From Puniceibacterium confluentis (GTDB lineage Bacteria > Pseudomonadota > Alphaproteobacteria > Rhodobacterales > Rhodobacteraceae), in NCBI RefSeq assembly GCF_007923445.1, contig NZ_VOJI01000003.1:1-64000 (forward strand): 64,000 bases of DNA. Reading direction: 5' to 3'. The position numbers were made by a program, and so were the translations under genes. Below, in pieces: positions 36,888-47,464 of the stretch. The notes under the pieces are model-generated. The model worked only from the letters and a program-made list of their open reading frames with translations, searched no databases and was not told the origin of the DNA. How positions within the stretch are numbered: the stretch's first letter is position 1; each line of letters opens with the position of its first letter.

Positions 36888-37270
36888 AGCGTGCCTTTCA
36901 GGTTGAGGCGCAGCGCCTTTTCCAGGCGGGCAAGTCGTTCGGCCTGTTCCCTCATGTGGGTCTGAATATCTCTGATCTCGAGCAGGATATGCTGCACATC
37001 TGCCGAGACCTGCGTCTCGTCCGGTGCTCCCAGCCCCTCGCCCTCGCCGGTCAGCAGCCAGACCATCGAGACATTCAGCAGCCCGGCCAGCATCGACAGA
37101 CGGTTGGCGCGCGGTTCCGCCGCATCAGCTTCCCAGTGCTGGAGGGTCTTCAGCTTGACGCCAAGCCGTTTTGCCAGTTGATCCTGCGTCATGCCGCTTG
37201 CATCCCGCGCCGCAGCCACCCTGTCGCCAAAGGTTGCCGCGTCCGGGCCGTACCAGTTGTCGTCGTCCAT
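36884..37270 (-). CDS. XRE-family transcriptional regulator
   Basis: A 128-residue protein. The helix-turn-helix is at about residues 15-70 (RVAAARDASGMTQDQLAKRLGVKLKTLQHWEADAAEP), followed by a linker and a C-terminal coiled coil (ILLEIRDIQTHMREQAERLARLEKAL) that may mediate dimerisation. I chose the ATG at 37270. The stop overlaps sdhE in an ATGA, so the two are co-translated. It is divergent from the aspartate aminotransferase gene, with 89 bases between the starts. Confidence 0.88.
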   Translation of the reverse strand: MDDDNWYGPDAATFGDRVAAARDASGMTQDQLAKRLGVKLKTLQHWEADAAEPRANRLSMLAGLLNVSMVWLLTGEGEGLGAPDETQVSADVQHILLEIRDIQTHMREQAERLARLEKALRLNLKGTL

Positions 37271-37353
37271 CACCCTCTCCCTTTCGGCCGAAGCCGCTTG
37301 ATCGCTCTTTGGGCGCACCCTATGACGAGTCACGCCCCATATCAAACCGGTGA

Positions 37354-38562
<1,209 letters not shown>

Positions 38563-38582
38563 CGATGTCGGGAGAGATGTGA

Positions 38583-38984
38583 ATGTCGGGCGATCTGCCA
38601 GAGTACTACTTCCGTGTACGCGAAAATGGCGCGCTGGTGTTTCGCATCGACACCGAAAACCGCCAGCGCAGGATCGAGATGATCCAGATCGCCATGGTCA
38701 ACATCCGCAATGGCGAGATCAAGCCGCAGGGTGACCGGGAGCTGACCGAGGCCGACAGGGCCGCCATCGGCGACTGGATGCACGACCGCAGCGCCCTGCT
38801 GGCCCTGCGCGACATGGATGACATCCATCGCAGCATCGACCACCTCAACCTCACGGCGCAATGGGTGCAGTCCAAGGCCACAGATGCGCAACTCGACGAG
38901 GTGACCGACAAACTGCTGCTGGCCATGCACGATCTGCGCACTGTTCTGGTCCGCAAGAAGGCCGATCGCATCACCAGGGACTGA
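38583..38984 (+). CDS. Conserved hypothetical protein
   Basis: A 133-residue soluble protein that I recognise only as a Rhodobacteraceae-type hypothetical. The N-terminus (YYFRVRENGALVFRIDTENRQRRIEMIQIAMVNI) looks like a small beta sheet, and the rest is helical. There is no signal peptide or metal motif. It lies 20 bases after aatA and 127 bases before parE, and its codon use is normal for the region, so the gene is probably real. Function is unknown. Confidence 0.75.
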   Translation: MSGDLPEYYFRVRENGALVFRIDTENRQRRIEMIQIAMVNIRNGEIKPQGDRELTEADRAAIGDWMHDRSALLALRDMDDIHRSIDHLNLTAQWVQSKATDAQLDEVTDKLLLAMHDLRTVLVRKKADRITRD

Positions 38985-39111
38985 CCCGCCTGTCAATCGC
39001 CACATGGCTGCGCGCCCGTCCCCCGCCGCTGCAGAGGCGAACAGGGACTTCCACCACCCCGCCCCCTCTGCCATACTGCCGCGCAACCAAGACCAACAAA
39101 AGAGCAGCACA

Positions 39112-41070
39112 ATGGCCGAAGACCTTCTCTCCGGACAGCCGTCCAGCGAATATGATGCCTCCTCGATCCAGGTTCTCGAGGATATGGAGCATGTCCGCCT
39201 GCGCCCCGGCATGTACATCGGTGGCAAGGACGACCGCGCGCTGCACCACATGGTTGCCGAAATCATCGACAACTCGATGGACGAAGCGGTTGCCGGCCAT
39301 GCCTCCTGGATCGAGGTCGAACTGCACGAGAACGGTCACGTCAGCGTGCGCGACAACGGCCGCGGCATTCCCACCGGCCCGCACCCCAAGGATCCGTCGA
39401 AATCGGCGCTGGAAATCATCTTCTGCACCCTGAACGCCGGCGGCAAGTTTTCGGGTGACAGCTACGAAACCTCCGGCGGCCTGCACGGCGTCGGCTCTTC
39501 GGTGGTCAATGCGCTCTCCGATCACCTGCGCGTCGAGGTCGCCCGCAACAAGGAACTCTATGCGATGGAGTTCTCGCGCGGCCTGCCGCAGGGCAAGCTG
39601 GAAAGGATCGGCGCCGCCCCGAACCGGCGTGGCACCGCCGTCACCTTTCACCCCGACCCGCAGATCTTCGGCGCGCTGAAACTGAAACCCGCGCGCCTGT
39701 TCGCGATGGCCCGCTCCAAGGCCTACCTGTTCTCGGGCGTCAAGATCCGCTGGAAGACCTCCCTCCCCGACGGCGACACACCGATGGAGGCGGAATTCCA
39801 TTTTCCCGGCGGCCTCTCGGATTACCTCGGCGACACCATGAACGGCGCCACCACCTATGCCGACAAGCCATTCGCCGGCCGCGTCGAGTTTCGGGAAAAG
39901 TTCGGCCAGCCGGGCAAGGTCGAGTGGGCGATCAACTGGACGCCCTCGCGCGACGGCTTTATCCAGTCCTACTGCAACACCGTCCCCACCCCCGAGGGTG
40001 GCACCCACGAGGCCGGCTTCTGGGCCGCGATCCTCAAGGGCATCCGCGCCTACGGCGAGCTGGTGAGCAACCGCAAGGCCAGCAACATCACCCGTGAGGA
40101 CCTGATGACAGGCGCCGGCGCACTCGTGTCCTGTTTCATCCGTGAACCGGAATTTGTCGGCCAGACCAAGGACCGCCTGGCCACGACCGAAGCCGCGCGG
40201 ATGGTCGAATCGGCGGTGCGGGACCATTTCGACAACTGGCTGGCGGCGGACACCAAATCCGCCGGGGCGATTCTCGACTTCCTCGTCCTGCGGGCCGAGG
40301 AACGCCTGCGCCGCCGTCAGGAAAAGGAAACCGCCCGCAAATCCGCCACCAAGAAGCTGCGCCTGCCGGGCAAGCTGACCGATTGCACCGCCAAGAACCG
40401 GGAAGGCACCGAACTGTTCATCGTCGAGGGCGATTCGGCCGGCGGTTCAGCCAAGGGCGCGCGCTCGCGGGAAAATCAGGCGCTGCTGCCGCTCAAGGGC
40501 AAGATCCTGAACGTGCTTGGCGCGGCCTCATCCAAGCTGGGCACCAACGCCGAAATCTCGGACCTCTGCGAGGCGCTGGGCGTCGGCATGGGCAGCAAAT
40601 TCAACCTCGATGACCTGCGTTATGACAAGATCATCATCATGACCGACGCCGACGTCGACGGCGCGCATATCGCATCGCTGCTGATGACCTTTTTCTTCAC
40701 CCAGATGCGCCCGCTGATCGACACCGGGCACCTGTATCTGGCCTGCCCGCCCCTCTATCGTCTCACGCAGGGGGCCAAACGGCTCTATGTGGCAGATGAC
40801 GCCGAAAAGGATCACTGGATGCACAAGGGGTTGGGCGGCAAGGGCAAGATTGATGTCCAGCGCTTCAAGGGTCTGGGCGAGATGGACGCGAAGGACCTCA
40901 AAGAGACGACAATGGACCCCAAGTCCCGCAAGCTGATCCGGGTGACCATCGACGAGGACGAACCCGGCGAAACCGGTGATCTGGTCGAACGCCTGATGGG
41001 CAAGAAACCCGAGCTGCGCTATCAGTACATCCAGGAAAACGCGCGGTTTGTTGAAGAACTCGATGTCTGA
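39112..41070 (+). CDS. parE: DNA topoisomerase IV subunit B
   Basis: The ATPase subunit of topoisomerase IV, which separates daughter chromosomes with ParC. At 652 residues it is shorter than GyrB (about 800), because it lacks the extra GyrB insert. The GHKL ATPase motifs are EIIDNSMDEA, DNGRGIPTGPHP and GGLHGVGSSVVNAL. The Toprim domain has LFIVEGDSAGGSAKG and MTDADVDGAHI, and the C-terminus has QRFKGLGEMDAKDL. I chose the ATG at 39112. Confidence 0.95.
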   Translation: MAEDLLSGQPSSEYDASSIQVLEDMEHVRLRPGMYIGGKDDRALHHMVAEIIDNSMDEAVAGHASWIEVELHENGHVSVRDNGRGIPTGPHPKDPSKSALEIIFCTLNAGGKFSGDSYETSGGLHGVGSSVVNALSDHLRVEVARNKELYAMEFSRGLPQGKLERIGAAPNRRGTAVTFHPDPQIFGALKLKPARLFAMARSKAYLFSGVKIRWKTSLPDGDTPMEAEFHFPGGLSDYLGDTMNGATTYADKPFAGRVEFREKFGQPGKVEWAINWTPSRDGFIQSYCNTVPTPEGGTHEAGFWAAILKGIRAYGELVSNRKASNITREDLMTGAGALVSCFIREPEFVGQTKDRLATTEAARMVESAVRDHFDNWLAADTKSAGAILDFLVLRAEERLRRRQEKETARKSATKKLRLPGKLTDCTAKNREGTELFIVEGDSAGGSAKGARSRENQALLPLKGKILNVLGAASSKLGTNAEISDLCEALGVGMGSKFNLDDLRYDKIIIMTDADVDGAHIASLLMTFFFTQMRPLIDTGHLYLACPPLYRLTQGAKRLYVADDAEKDHWMHKGLGGKGKIDVQRFKGLGEMDAKDLKETTMDPKSRKLIRVTIDEDEPGETGDLVERLMGKKPELRYQYIQENARFVEELDV

Positions 41071-41234
41071 TCCCGCGGGTTGACGGCAGATCGCGGTGGC
41101 CGGGCAGCCGACCCGCTGCAACCGGGAAGCGCCAGATCATTCGGCCAGATAAATCGGTCCGCACAATTCGGGCCTGTGCAACGATGACATCCCTCGGCGG
41201 ACTTTACGCCGGGCAGACGCTTCCCCGCAGAGGG

Positions 41235-41855
41235 TCAGATAAAGCCGGCGCCGCGGGCAATCATCGCGGCGTCCGTGCGGTTGCGGGCATCCAGTTTGCG
41301 GCACAACGTCTTGACGTGCAATTTGATCGTGACCTCCTGTAACTCAAGGTCGCGGGCGATCTCCTTGTTGGATTTTGCCCCCATCAGGCCCCTGAGTACC
41401 TGCCTCTCCCGCTCAGAGAGGTCCTTTTCGAAATCGGTTTCCTCCGGATCGTCCTTGCCCGACATGAAATTGACCGGAGCGTAGATTTCCCCCGCAGCCA
41501 TGAACCGGACGGCGTTGACCAGTGACTTGGCCGGCAGAGTCTTGGGCAGAAATCCGATCGCCCCCATGCTCAATGCCTGTTCCGCGATAAGCCGCGTCGC
41601 CGTGCCCGATATCAGGCCGACCGGTTTTCCGTCATTGGCATCCAGCACTGTCTTCAATCCGTCCAGCCCCTTCATTCCGGGCATCGTATAGTCGAGAAGC
41701 ACCAGATCGAACGGCCCGCCAGATGCGATTTTCGCCAAAGCTTCCTGCAGATTGCATGCTGCGACGGTTTCGGTCTCACCATCCGCGTCCAGAAACATAG
41801 CGATGGTTTCTCGCACCATGTCGTGATCGTCCGCTATCAAAATTCGCAAGGTCAT
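41235..41855 (-). CDS. NarL/LuxR-family response regulator
   Basis: A 206-residue regulator. The receiver domain covers residues 1-120, with Asp55 as phospho-acceptor (LVLLDYTMPG), acidic pocket ADDHD and Lys in FLPKTLP. A LuxR helix-turn-helix (LSERERQVLRGLMGAKSNKEIARDLELQEVTIKLHVKTLCRKL) occupies about 140-200. I chose the ATG at 41855, preceded by AAAGGA. It is divergent from the periplasmic protein and hybrid kinase genes, and is the likely output partner of that kinase. Confidence 0.92.
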   Translation of the reverse strand: MTLRILIADDHDMVRETIAMFLDADGETETVAACNLQEALAKIASGGPFDLVLLDYTMPGMKGLDGLKTVLDANDGKPVGLISGTATRLIAEQALSMGAIGFLPKTLPAKSLVNAVRFMAAGEIYAPVNFMSGKDDPEETDFEKDLSERERQVLRGLMGAKSNKEIARDLELQEVTIKLHVKTLCRKLDARNRTDAAMIARGAGFI

Positions 41856-42069
41856 CAAGAGTCCTTTCCTGCCACCGTTTACCAATGTGGCATTACAGGT
41901 AGCGCGGACTCCCTTTTTTGAACACCGTATATTGCCCGCACACGGCCCGCGTATGCGGCATTTCCCGCTCCTATCCCTTGGTATAGGTGTCCTAACCTTA
42001 TCCTCACTCGTTCGGTGACAGGCTGTGCCTTATGGATAGTTTGTGGGTGAAGGAAAAGGAAACGCCAAT

Positions 42070-42546
42070 ATGTTCAAACAACAGATGTTCAAAATGCTTT
42101 CTGCGCTGATCTGCGGCGCAACGTTCGCCACCGCCGCACTTGCTCAGGACACTGTCCTCGAGGTGTCAGTGGGGGACACCCGCCATGAATACAGTCTTGA
42201 GCAGCTAAAGGCGCTGCCGGTCACATCGTTCGAAACCACAACGATCTGGACAACCGGCTCACAAACCTTCGAGGGCGTTTCGTTGCTGGCCTTGATGAAC
42301 GCAATCGAAGTGGCCGAAGGCACGATCCAAGCGACCGCGATCAACGACTATTCGGTCACGATCCCGATGTCCGACGCCACCGCCGACGGGCCGATCATCG
42401 CCTATCTGACCAATGGCGAAACGATGTCGCGCCGGGACAAGGGCCCGCTCTGGATTGTCTATCCATATGACAGCGATATTAAGTACCAGAATGAAATCAT
42501 CTATAGCCGGTCCATCTGGCAACTGGACAGGATATCGATTGAATAA
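42070..42546 (+). CDS. Periplasmic molybdopterin-oxidoreductase-fold protein
   Basis: A 158-residue exported protein with signal peptide MFKMLSALICGATFATAALAQ. The mature part resembles the small oxidoreductase molybdopterin-binding (sulfite-oxidase-like) fold: EYSLEQLKALPVTSFETTTIWT, TFEGVSLLALMNAIEV and a C-terminal KGPLWIVYPYDSD...YSRSIWQLDRI. The Cys that ligates molybdenum in true enzymes is not seen in the expected place, so it probably has no cofactor. It lies 21 bases before the hybrid kinase gene, which suggests it is a periplasmic sensing partner of that kinase. Confidence 0.8.
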   Translation: MFKQQMFKMLSALICGATFATAALAQDTVLEVSVGDTRHEYSLEQLKALPVTSFETTTIWTTGSQTFEGVSLLALMNAIEVAEGTIQATAINDYSVTIPMSDATADGPIIAYLTNGETMSRRDKGPLWIVYPYDSDIKYQNEIIYSRSIWQLDRISIE

Positions 42547-42567
42547 GCTCCGCATTCAGGATCATCC

Positions 42568-45126
42568 ATGACATATCCCGCGCTTTCAGCCCGGCGGACC
42601 AAATGGGGCAGGCACATGCTTGTTCTGGCGCTGTTCGCCGGAATCCTCGTTGGAAGCTACATTGCCTTTACCGTCTGGAACAGGATCGGCTCGCTTGACA
42701 GTTCGCAGCAGGACCACGCGGAATGGGCGTATTCTCAGCTTGAGATCGAATTCCTCAAACTCGACCGCGCTCTTGAACAGGCGCGGTCGGGAAACAGTGC
42801 AGAGCTCGAGAATCTGCGCAAGCGGTTCGACATCTTCTACAGCCGGATCGACATCGTGGACCGGCTTCAGGAAGCCGGAGATTTCATCCCTGAAGTCAGC
42901 AAATTGCGCAGCGTTGTCGATACCCAGATTCCGCTGATCGACAGTGACGACACCACGCTGTTCAACGGTTTGGATGGCCTGCAACGCGCCCTGGATGATA
43001 TCAAGGGATCCCCCCGAGAGATCGCCCTTGCGTCGATCGCGATTTCCGCCAACTCCGCACAGTCGGAGCGTCATCAGATCGTCCATCTGATGGAAAACCT
43101 GTTTGTGATTGTCCTTCTGGTCACGGCTGCTTTGATTGGCGCGACGATCCGGCTGTCGCGTCAAGCCATCACTTTGAACCGGGCGACCCGAGAGGCCGAA
43201 GAAAACCACCTGCGACTCGAGACCACGCTGCGTGCCTCGCTGGATGCCGTGGTTGTCATCGACGACAGGGGCGCGATACGCGACTTCAACGGGTCGGCCG
43301 AAACCATATTTGCCATTCCGCGCGATGCGGCGCTGGGCCAGGACTTCATCACGCTCTTGCTGCCCGAACACCTGCGGGAAAAATATAACGGCATGCTTGC
43401 CAAGTTCCGGTCAACCGGCATCACGCAGGTGGCGGACGCAGGGCGACAGGAACTTGAAATGGTCGATCACAACGGCCGCATCTTTCCCGTCGAGCTTTCG
43501 GTTTCGCTGGCCCGCTCTGAGGAAGGTCCGATTTTTGTCACGTATATCCGCGACATCACGGACAAGCGCCAGAAAGAACAGGAAATTGTTCAGGCGCGTG
43601 ACGCCGCCCTGGCCGCCTACGGTGAAAAATCCCGTTTCTTCGCGATGATGAGCCACGAAATGCGCACACCGCTGAACGGCGTGTTGTCCGCCATCCACCT
43701 GCTGGATGACGGTCGCCTTGATGCAGAGCAGCAACAATACCTGGGCGCGGCGCTGACGTCCGGGGATATTCTTCTGAGCCACATCAACGATGTCCTTGCC
43801 ATCGAGCGCAGCGAGGCGGGAATGGACAGCCAGCAGTTGCAACCCTGTGATGTCGCTTCCCTGACCTCCGGGCTGATTGACACGATGGAACCCCTCGCGA
43901 AGTCGGCCAGCGTCCGGCTGCAACTGGACCAGGGCGGGCTGCACGATCGCCCGATCCTGACCGATCCGCGCGCGATACAACAAATTCTGGTGAACTTGCT
44001 GAGCAATGCCATCAAGTTCAGTCCGGATGGCGAGGTCACCCTGCGCACCTATTACCAGCAGTCAAAGGGCAAGACAGCTGTCCTGCACCTGGAGGTCATC
44101 GACGACGGCCCCGGCATTTTCGAAGAGGATATCGACCGTATCTTCGAGGATTTTGTGTCGCTTGACAGCCGGTATGAGCGTCGCACCGGGGGGACCGGGC
44201 TGGGGCTCGGCATCGTCCGGCGTGTGGTTCAGAGCCTGAGCGGCGAAATCCGCTGCGAGTCCGTGCCAGGAGAGGGCGCGCGTTTCACGGTCTCCCTGCC
44301 GGTCACTCTGGCGACCCCGAGCAACATGCCTGCCCGGACATCCACCCGTACCGCGTACCCCAACCAGACTCCGCTGCGGCTTCTGGTTGTGGATGACAAT
44401 GAAATCAACCGCGACCTGCTCAAGGCAATGCTTCGGCGGCTGGGCCACGACGTCACGCTTGCAGCCGGTGGGCAAGAGGCGGTCGATCTCGCAATGGAGA
44501 CATCCTTCGATGCCATTCTCATGGACATCTCCATGCCCGGGATGAACGGGATTCAGGCGACTCAGGCGATTCTTGCTGGCGCCGGGCCGAACAGTTCCAC
44601 GCCGGTCATCGCAGTCACCGCTCATGCGCTGCCCGACGAGCAGGCAGAATTCAAAGCCGTGGGCATGTCGGGATTCCTGCAGAAACCACTGGATTCAAAA
44701 GCCCTTGGTGCGACGCTCGCAGGCTTTGCCCCGCGGCTCCACGCGGCGACGCAACCATCGGCCGATGTTCTGGCGATCGACGACACATATCGGCAAAGCA
44801 TCCTGAACGAAGCCCAGGTTGCGGAACTGCTGGACCTGTTGGGCCGCGACAAGATTGCCGAGCGGATCGCGACTTTGTCGCTGCGGGTCGAACAGGATCT
44901 TCCCGCGCTTGTCGCCGCACAAACGGCACAGGATCTGCAATCCCGCTCGCACGAGCTGGCGGGGATGTGCGGCATGTTCGGTGCGCACCGCCTGCACGTG
45001 TTGCTCAAGGACATCGAAACGGCCTGCAAAGAAGACGATGTGAAGACGGCGCATGACCTCGCCAAACGGGTTCCTGCAGCCTGGCACTCAACGCACGCCG
45101 CCCTCTCCAGACGCGTCCTGCAATAA
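42568..45126 (+). CDS. Hybrid sensor histidine kinase with receiver and Hpt domains
   Basis: An 852-residue membrane kinase. Membrane segment one is at about 17-37, a periplasmic helical domain at 38-176, and segment two at about 177-198. A PAS domain follows (about 222-335), then HisKA with His363 (MMSHEMRTPLNG), the HATPase with NAIKFS and GTGLGLGIVRR, a receiver with Asp653 (ILMDISMPG), and a C-terminal Hpt domain with His795 (RSHELAGMCGMFG). It is a self-contained phosphorelay whose Hpt probably passes phosphate to the divergent NarL-type regulator. Confidence 0.92.
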   Translation: MTYPALSARRTKWGRHMLVLALFAGILVGSYIAFTVWNRIGSLDSSQQDHAEWAYSQLEIEFLKLDRALEQARSGNSAELENLRKRFDIFYSRIDIVDRLQEAGDFIPEVSKLRSVVDTQIPLIDSDDTTLFNGLDGLQRALDDIKGSPREIALASIAISANSAQSERHQIVHLMENLFVIVLLVTAALIGATIRLSRQAITLNRATREAEENHLRLETTLRASLDAVVVIDDRGAIRDFNGSAETIFAIPRDAALGQDFITLLLPEHLREKYNGMLAKFRSTGITQVADAGRQELEMVDHNGRIFPVELSVSLARSEEGPIFVTYIRDITDKRQKEQEIVQARDAALAAYGEKSRFFAMMSHEMRTPLNGVLSAIHLLDDGRLDAEQQQYLGAALTSGDILLSHINDVLAIERSEAGMDSQQLQPCDVASLTSGLIDTMEPLAKSASVRLQLDQGGLHDRPILTDPRAIQQILVNLLSNAIKFSPDGEVTLRTYYQQSKGKTAVLHLEVIDDGPGIFEEDIDRIFEDFVSLDSRYERRTGGTGLGLGIVRRVVQSLSGEIRCESVPGEGARFTVSLPVTLATPSNMPARTSTRTAYPNQTPLRLLVVDDNEINRDLLKAMLRRLGHDVTLAAGGQEAVDLAMETSFDAILMDISMPGMNGIQATQAILAGAGPNSSTPVIAVTAHALPDEQAEFKAVGMSGFLQKPLDSKALGATLAGFAPRLHAATQPSADVLAIDDTYRQSILNEAQVAELLDLLGRDKIAERIATLSLRVEQDLPALVAAQTAQDLQSRSHELAGMCGMFGAHRLHVLLKDIETACKEDDVKTAHDLAKRVPAAWHSTHAALSRRVLQ

Positions 45127-45718
45127 CCCCTGTCATGGCTGGGGCAGGACGGTGGTTCCGACCGGCGCGTGGCTGGTCAGGGAAAAACATGCCGCGGTAT
45201 TCTTCGGAACAAGTCCGCCATACATCTGCGCCCGCGCCGACCCCGTAAATTTGGTTTAGTGTGCAACACAGTTCGTGAAATCGAATGTCAGACCCGGCAG
45301 TTGCGGAACGGTCCACAAAGGGACGCTGGTATAACAGCGGCGGACGGCCGAAAAACAGTCGCCCGTTTCTCCATCACTCACGGCCAACTGCGTTCTGACG
45401 TGCCGCCCCCCACTTCCACCACGGGGGGCGGCTGCATGTCCGGGGCGGTCCGACGCGGTGACCGGCTGCCTGGTCTCGACGTCTATTTGCCGTCTCCCGG
45501 TCAGAGGCCGCATGTCGCACTCCGGTCCCGGGCACTCTTGATCGTGCCGGGCCCTGCGCGCAGTCCGGGGAACGCCACTTCATCTAAAAATCGCGTGACC
45601 GGGGTCGATTGCGTTTGAACAATTCTCGGGTTTGGCGGTTCTATGAACACGAGGCCACGCTTCGGGCTCTGCCAAGGGGCAGTTCCGGACACGGGCCGGT
45701 AAATTCGAAAGGGATCGC
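45127..45718. other. Intergenic region with a GC-rich hairpin
   Basis: 592 bases between the hybrid kinase and the L,D-transpeptidase. A perfect hairpin pairs gccgcccccc (45402-45411) with ggggggcggc (45423-45432). It lacks a T run. No gene is supported on either strand, and the transpeptidase promoter should lie in the last 150 bases. Confidence 0.5.
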
Positions 45719-46363
45719 ATGTTCACAAGACGGCACATGATGGCTGCTCTCACCGCGCTGGCCGCGCCGGCGTTTGTCCGGCCCGCCTTTGCTGCCCCCA
45801 ACGACTGGGACACCTGGGATGCGCAGGTCACTCCTGCGCAGTTTGATCTGGGAACCAGCAATCCATGGGGGTTGCATCCGCGTTTTCTGCCGGTGCGGGT
45901 GAGCGCCAATTCAGACCTGACACCAGGCGATGTTCATGTGGATGCGGTCGCGCGCTACCTCTATCACATCCAGGACGACGGATCGGCCATGCGCTACGGC
46001 GTGGCAATCGGGCGTGACGGGCTGTACGAACCCGGCGTCTACACGATCAAGCGCAAGACAAAGTGGCCGCGATGGACCCCCACAGATGCAATGATCGAGC
46101 GGGAACCCGGGAAATACGCCCGATGGGAAGAGGGCATGCCCCCCGGTCCGGAGAATGCACTGGGATCGCGGGCTCTGTATCTGTACGTCGGCAACCGCGA
46201 CACCTATCTTCGCATCCACGGCACGCCCGCCCCGCGCTCTATCGGGACGCGGGCCAGTTCGGGATGTGTGCGCATGGTGATGCCGCATATCAACGCGCTG
46301 TACGATCAGGTCGACACCGGCGTCACCGCTTACCTGTATCCGCCCGATGGCGGAACGCTGTAA
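45719..46363 (+). CDS. L,D-transpeptidase (YkuD domain)
   Basis: A 214-residue exported enzyme that makes 3-3 cross-links in peptidoglycan or attaches proteins to it. The signal peptide is MFTRRHMMAALTALAAPAFVRPAFA, with a Tat-like double arginine. The YkuD catalytic motif is complete: His in RIHGTPAPRSIG and Cys in TRASSGCVRM. Substrate-side features such as GVAIGRDGLYEPGVYTIKRKTKWPRWTP are typical. It is a possible target of the LdtR-type regulator at 36032, although the two are 9 kb apart. It converges with the lipoprotein gene, 12 bases away. Confidence 0.93.
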   Translation: MFTRRHMMAALTALAAPAFVRPAFAAPNDWDTWDAQVTPAQFDLGTSNPWGLHPRFLPVRVSANSDLTPGDVHVDAVARYLYHIQDDGSAMRYGVAIGRDGLYEPGVYTIKRKTKWPRWTPTDAMIEREPGKYARWEEGMPPGPENALGSRALYLYVGNRDTYLRIHGTPAPRSIGTRASSGCVRMVMPHINALYDQVDTGVTAYLYPPDGGTL

Positions 46364-46375
46364 CGCCGTCTTCGC

Positions 46376-46717
46376 TCAGCTGGCCGGCGCGGTGCAGATC
46401 GGGCTACCGTTGTCGGTGCGCAGCGGCAGTTCGGTGGTCTCGACCGGCCCGCGATGGGTGTACCAGTAACAGCCGTCTTCGGCCCGGACCCGCGCCGTGG
46501 AGAGATCCTGATAGGGCGCGGCGATGGACGAGACCGACTCTGGCACAGAGGAGAGGCGCACAGACAGCGGGGCGGGTCGAGCAGGCGCTTGGTCGGGGCC
46601 GGCTGGCGATGGGGTGGGGCTGAGAGGAGTTGCTCCACCCGTGGCAGGCAGTGGTTCACATCCGGCAAGCACCAGGAGGAGCAGCGGCGCTGCGAGTAAA
46701 GCCTTGGGTCTGATCAT
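46376..46717 (-). CDS. Small lipoprotein
   Basis: A 113-residue lipoprotein. The signal MIRPKALLAAPLLLLVLAGC has a clear lipobox with Cys20. It is followed by a Pro/Thr/Ala-rich linker and a short C-terminal domain with two Cys (DGCYWYTHRGPVETTELPLRTDNGSPIC) that could form a disulfide. I do not recognise the family. The ATG at 46717 was chosen because it gives an intact signal peptide. It is divergent from the copper-type operon. Confidence 0.8.
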   Translation of the reverse strand: MIRPKALLAAPLLLLVLAGCEPLPATGGATPLSPTPSPAGPDQAPARPAPLSVRLSSVPESVSSIAAPYQDLSTARVRAEDGCYWYTHRGPVETTELPLRTDNGSPICTAPAS

Positions 46718-47018
46718 ATCGCGCGTACTCCGGTTTTTCGTTATTTGTGACACGGTTGCATTCCACGGCCACCGCCGCAAGTCGGCATGCGCGGTTGGAT
46801 GCCAGACGGAGGTGCAACCGCCGTATGGCCTGATCGGTTCCCCGGCAACACCCTGCTCGGGTCTTGCAGGGCCAAGTTCGGTCCCCCGCCACAGCACCTG
46901 CACCCTGGCAGAACTTTGCGCACGCGGACCCGCCTGTCCCGGCGACCTCATGGTTTTGTGACTGCCACCGCAGGCGAAGCCAATCGACAGAAGCGTGTGT
47001 TTGACCTATCTGCGATGG

Positions 47019-47366
47019 ATGCTCGGGTTTTTTCGCCTTGTCTCGGTCTGCTGCGCGCTTGCTCTTCTGGGCGGCATACTGCTGCATGATCTGGCGGCTG
47101 CGAAAATGTCCGCAGAGATGGCGGAGGCACGGCTTTCGATTGCCTCTGGCGACAGTGATGCATGTCCTGCCTGCGCACCGGACGGGCCCGAGGTGGTCTG
47201 CGACATCGACTGCACCGCGCCGGTTCTCTCGACGGCAGTGGCCGCAGAAATCGTCGCGGCCGTCACCCTGCGCAGCCTGCGTCTGACCCTTCCGGGAGAT
47301 ATGGGGCGAACGGGACTCGATCCCGGCTCGGAGCCGCACCCGCCGCGAGGCACGGTCCTGATCTGA
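47019..47366 (+). CDS. DUF2946-like small membrane/periplasmic protein
   Basis: A 115-residue protein with one N-terminal hydrophobic segment (LVSVCCALALLGGILLHDLA). The periplasmic part has several Cys (DACPACAPDGPEVVCDIDC) and ends in DPGSEPHPPRGTVLI. A Pro-His-Pro-Pro ending and paired Cys are features of DUF2946-type proteins, which occur next to copper genes. I chose the ATG at 47019; a GTG at 46995 is also possible. It is the first gene of what looks like a copper operon. Confidence 0.6.
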   Translation: MLGFFRLVSVCCALALLGGILLHDLAAAKMSAEMAEARLSIASGDSDACPACAPDGPEVVCDIDCTAPVLSTAVAAEIVAAVTLRSLRLTLPGDMGRTGLDPGSEPHPPRGTVLI

Positions 47367-47464
47367 CCGGCCGCACCGAAAGGTGACGGCCCGGTCCCGC
47401 AGTATCTGCCACCCGGTGGCCGGACTGCGTTCAACGGACCCCGTCACCTTAGGAAAACTCATAG

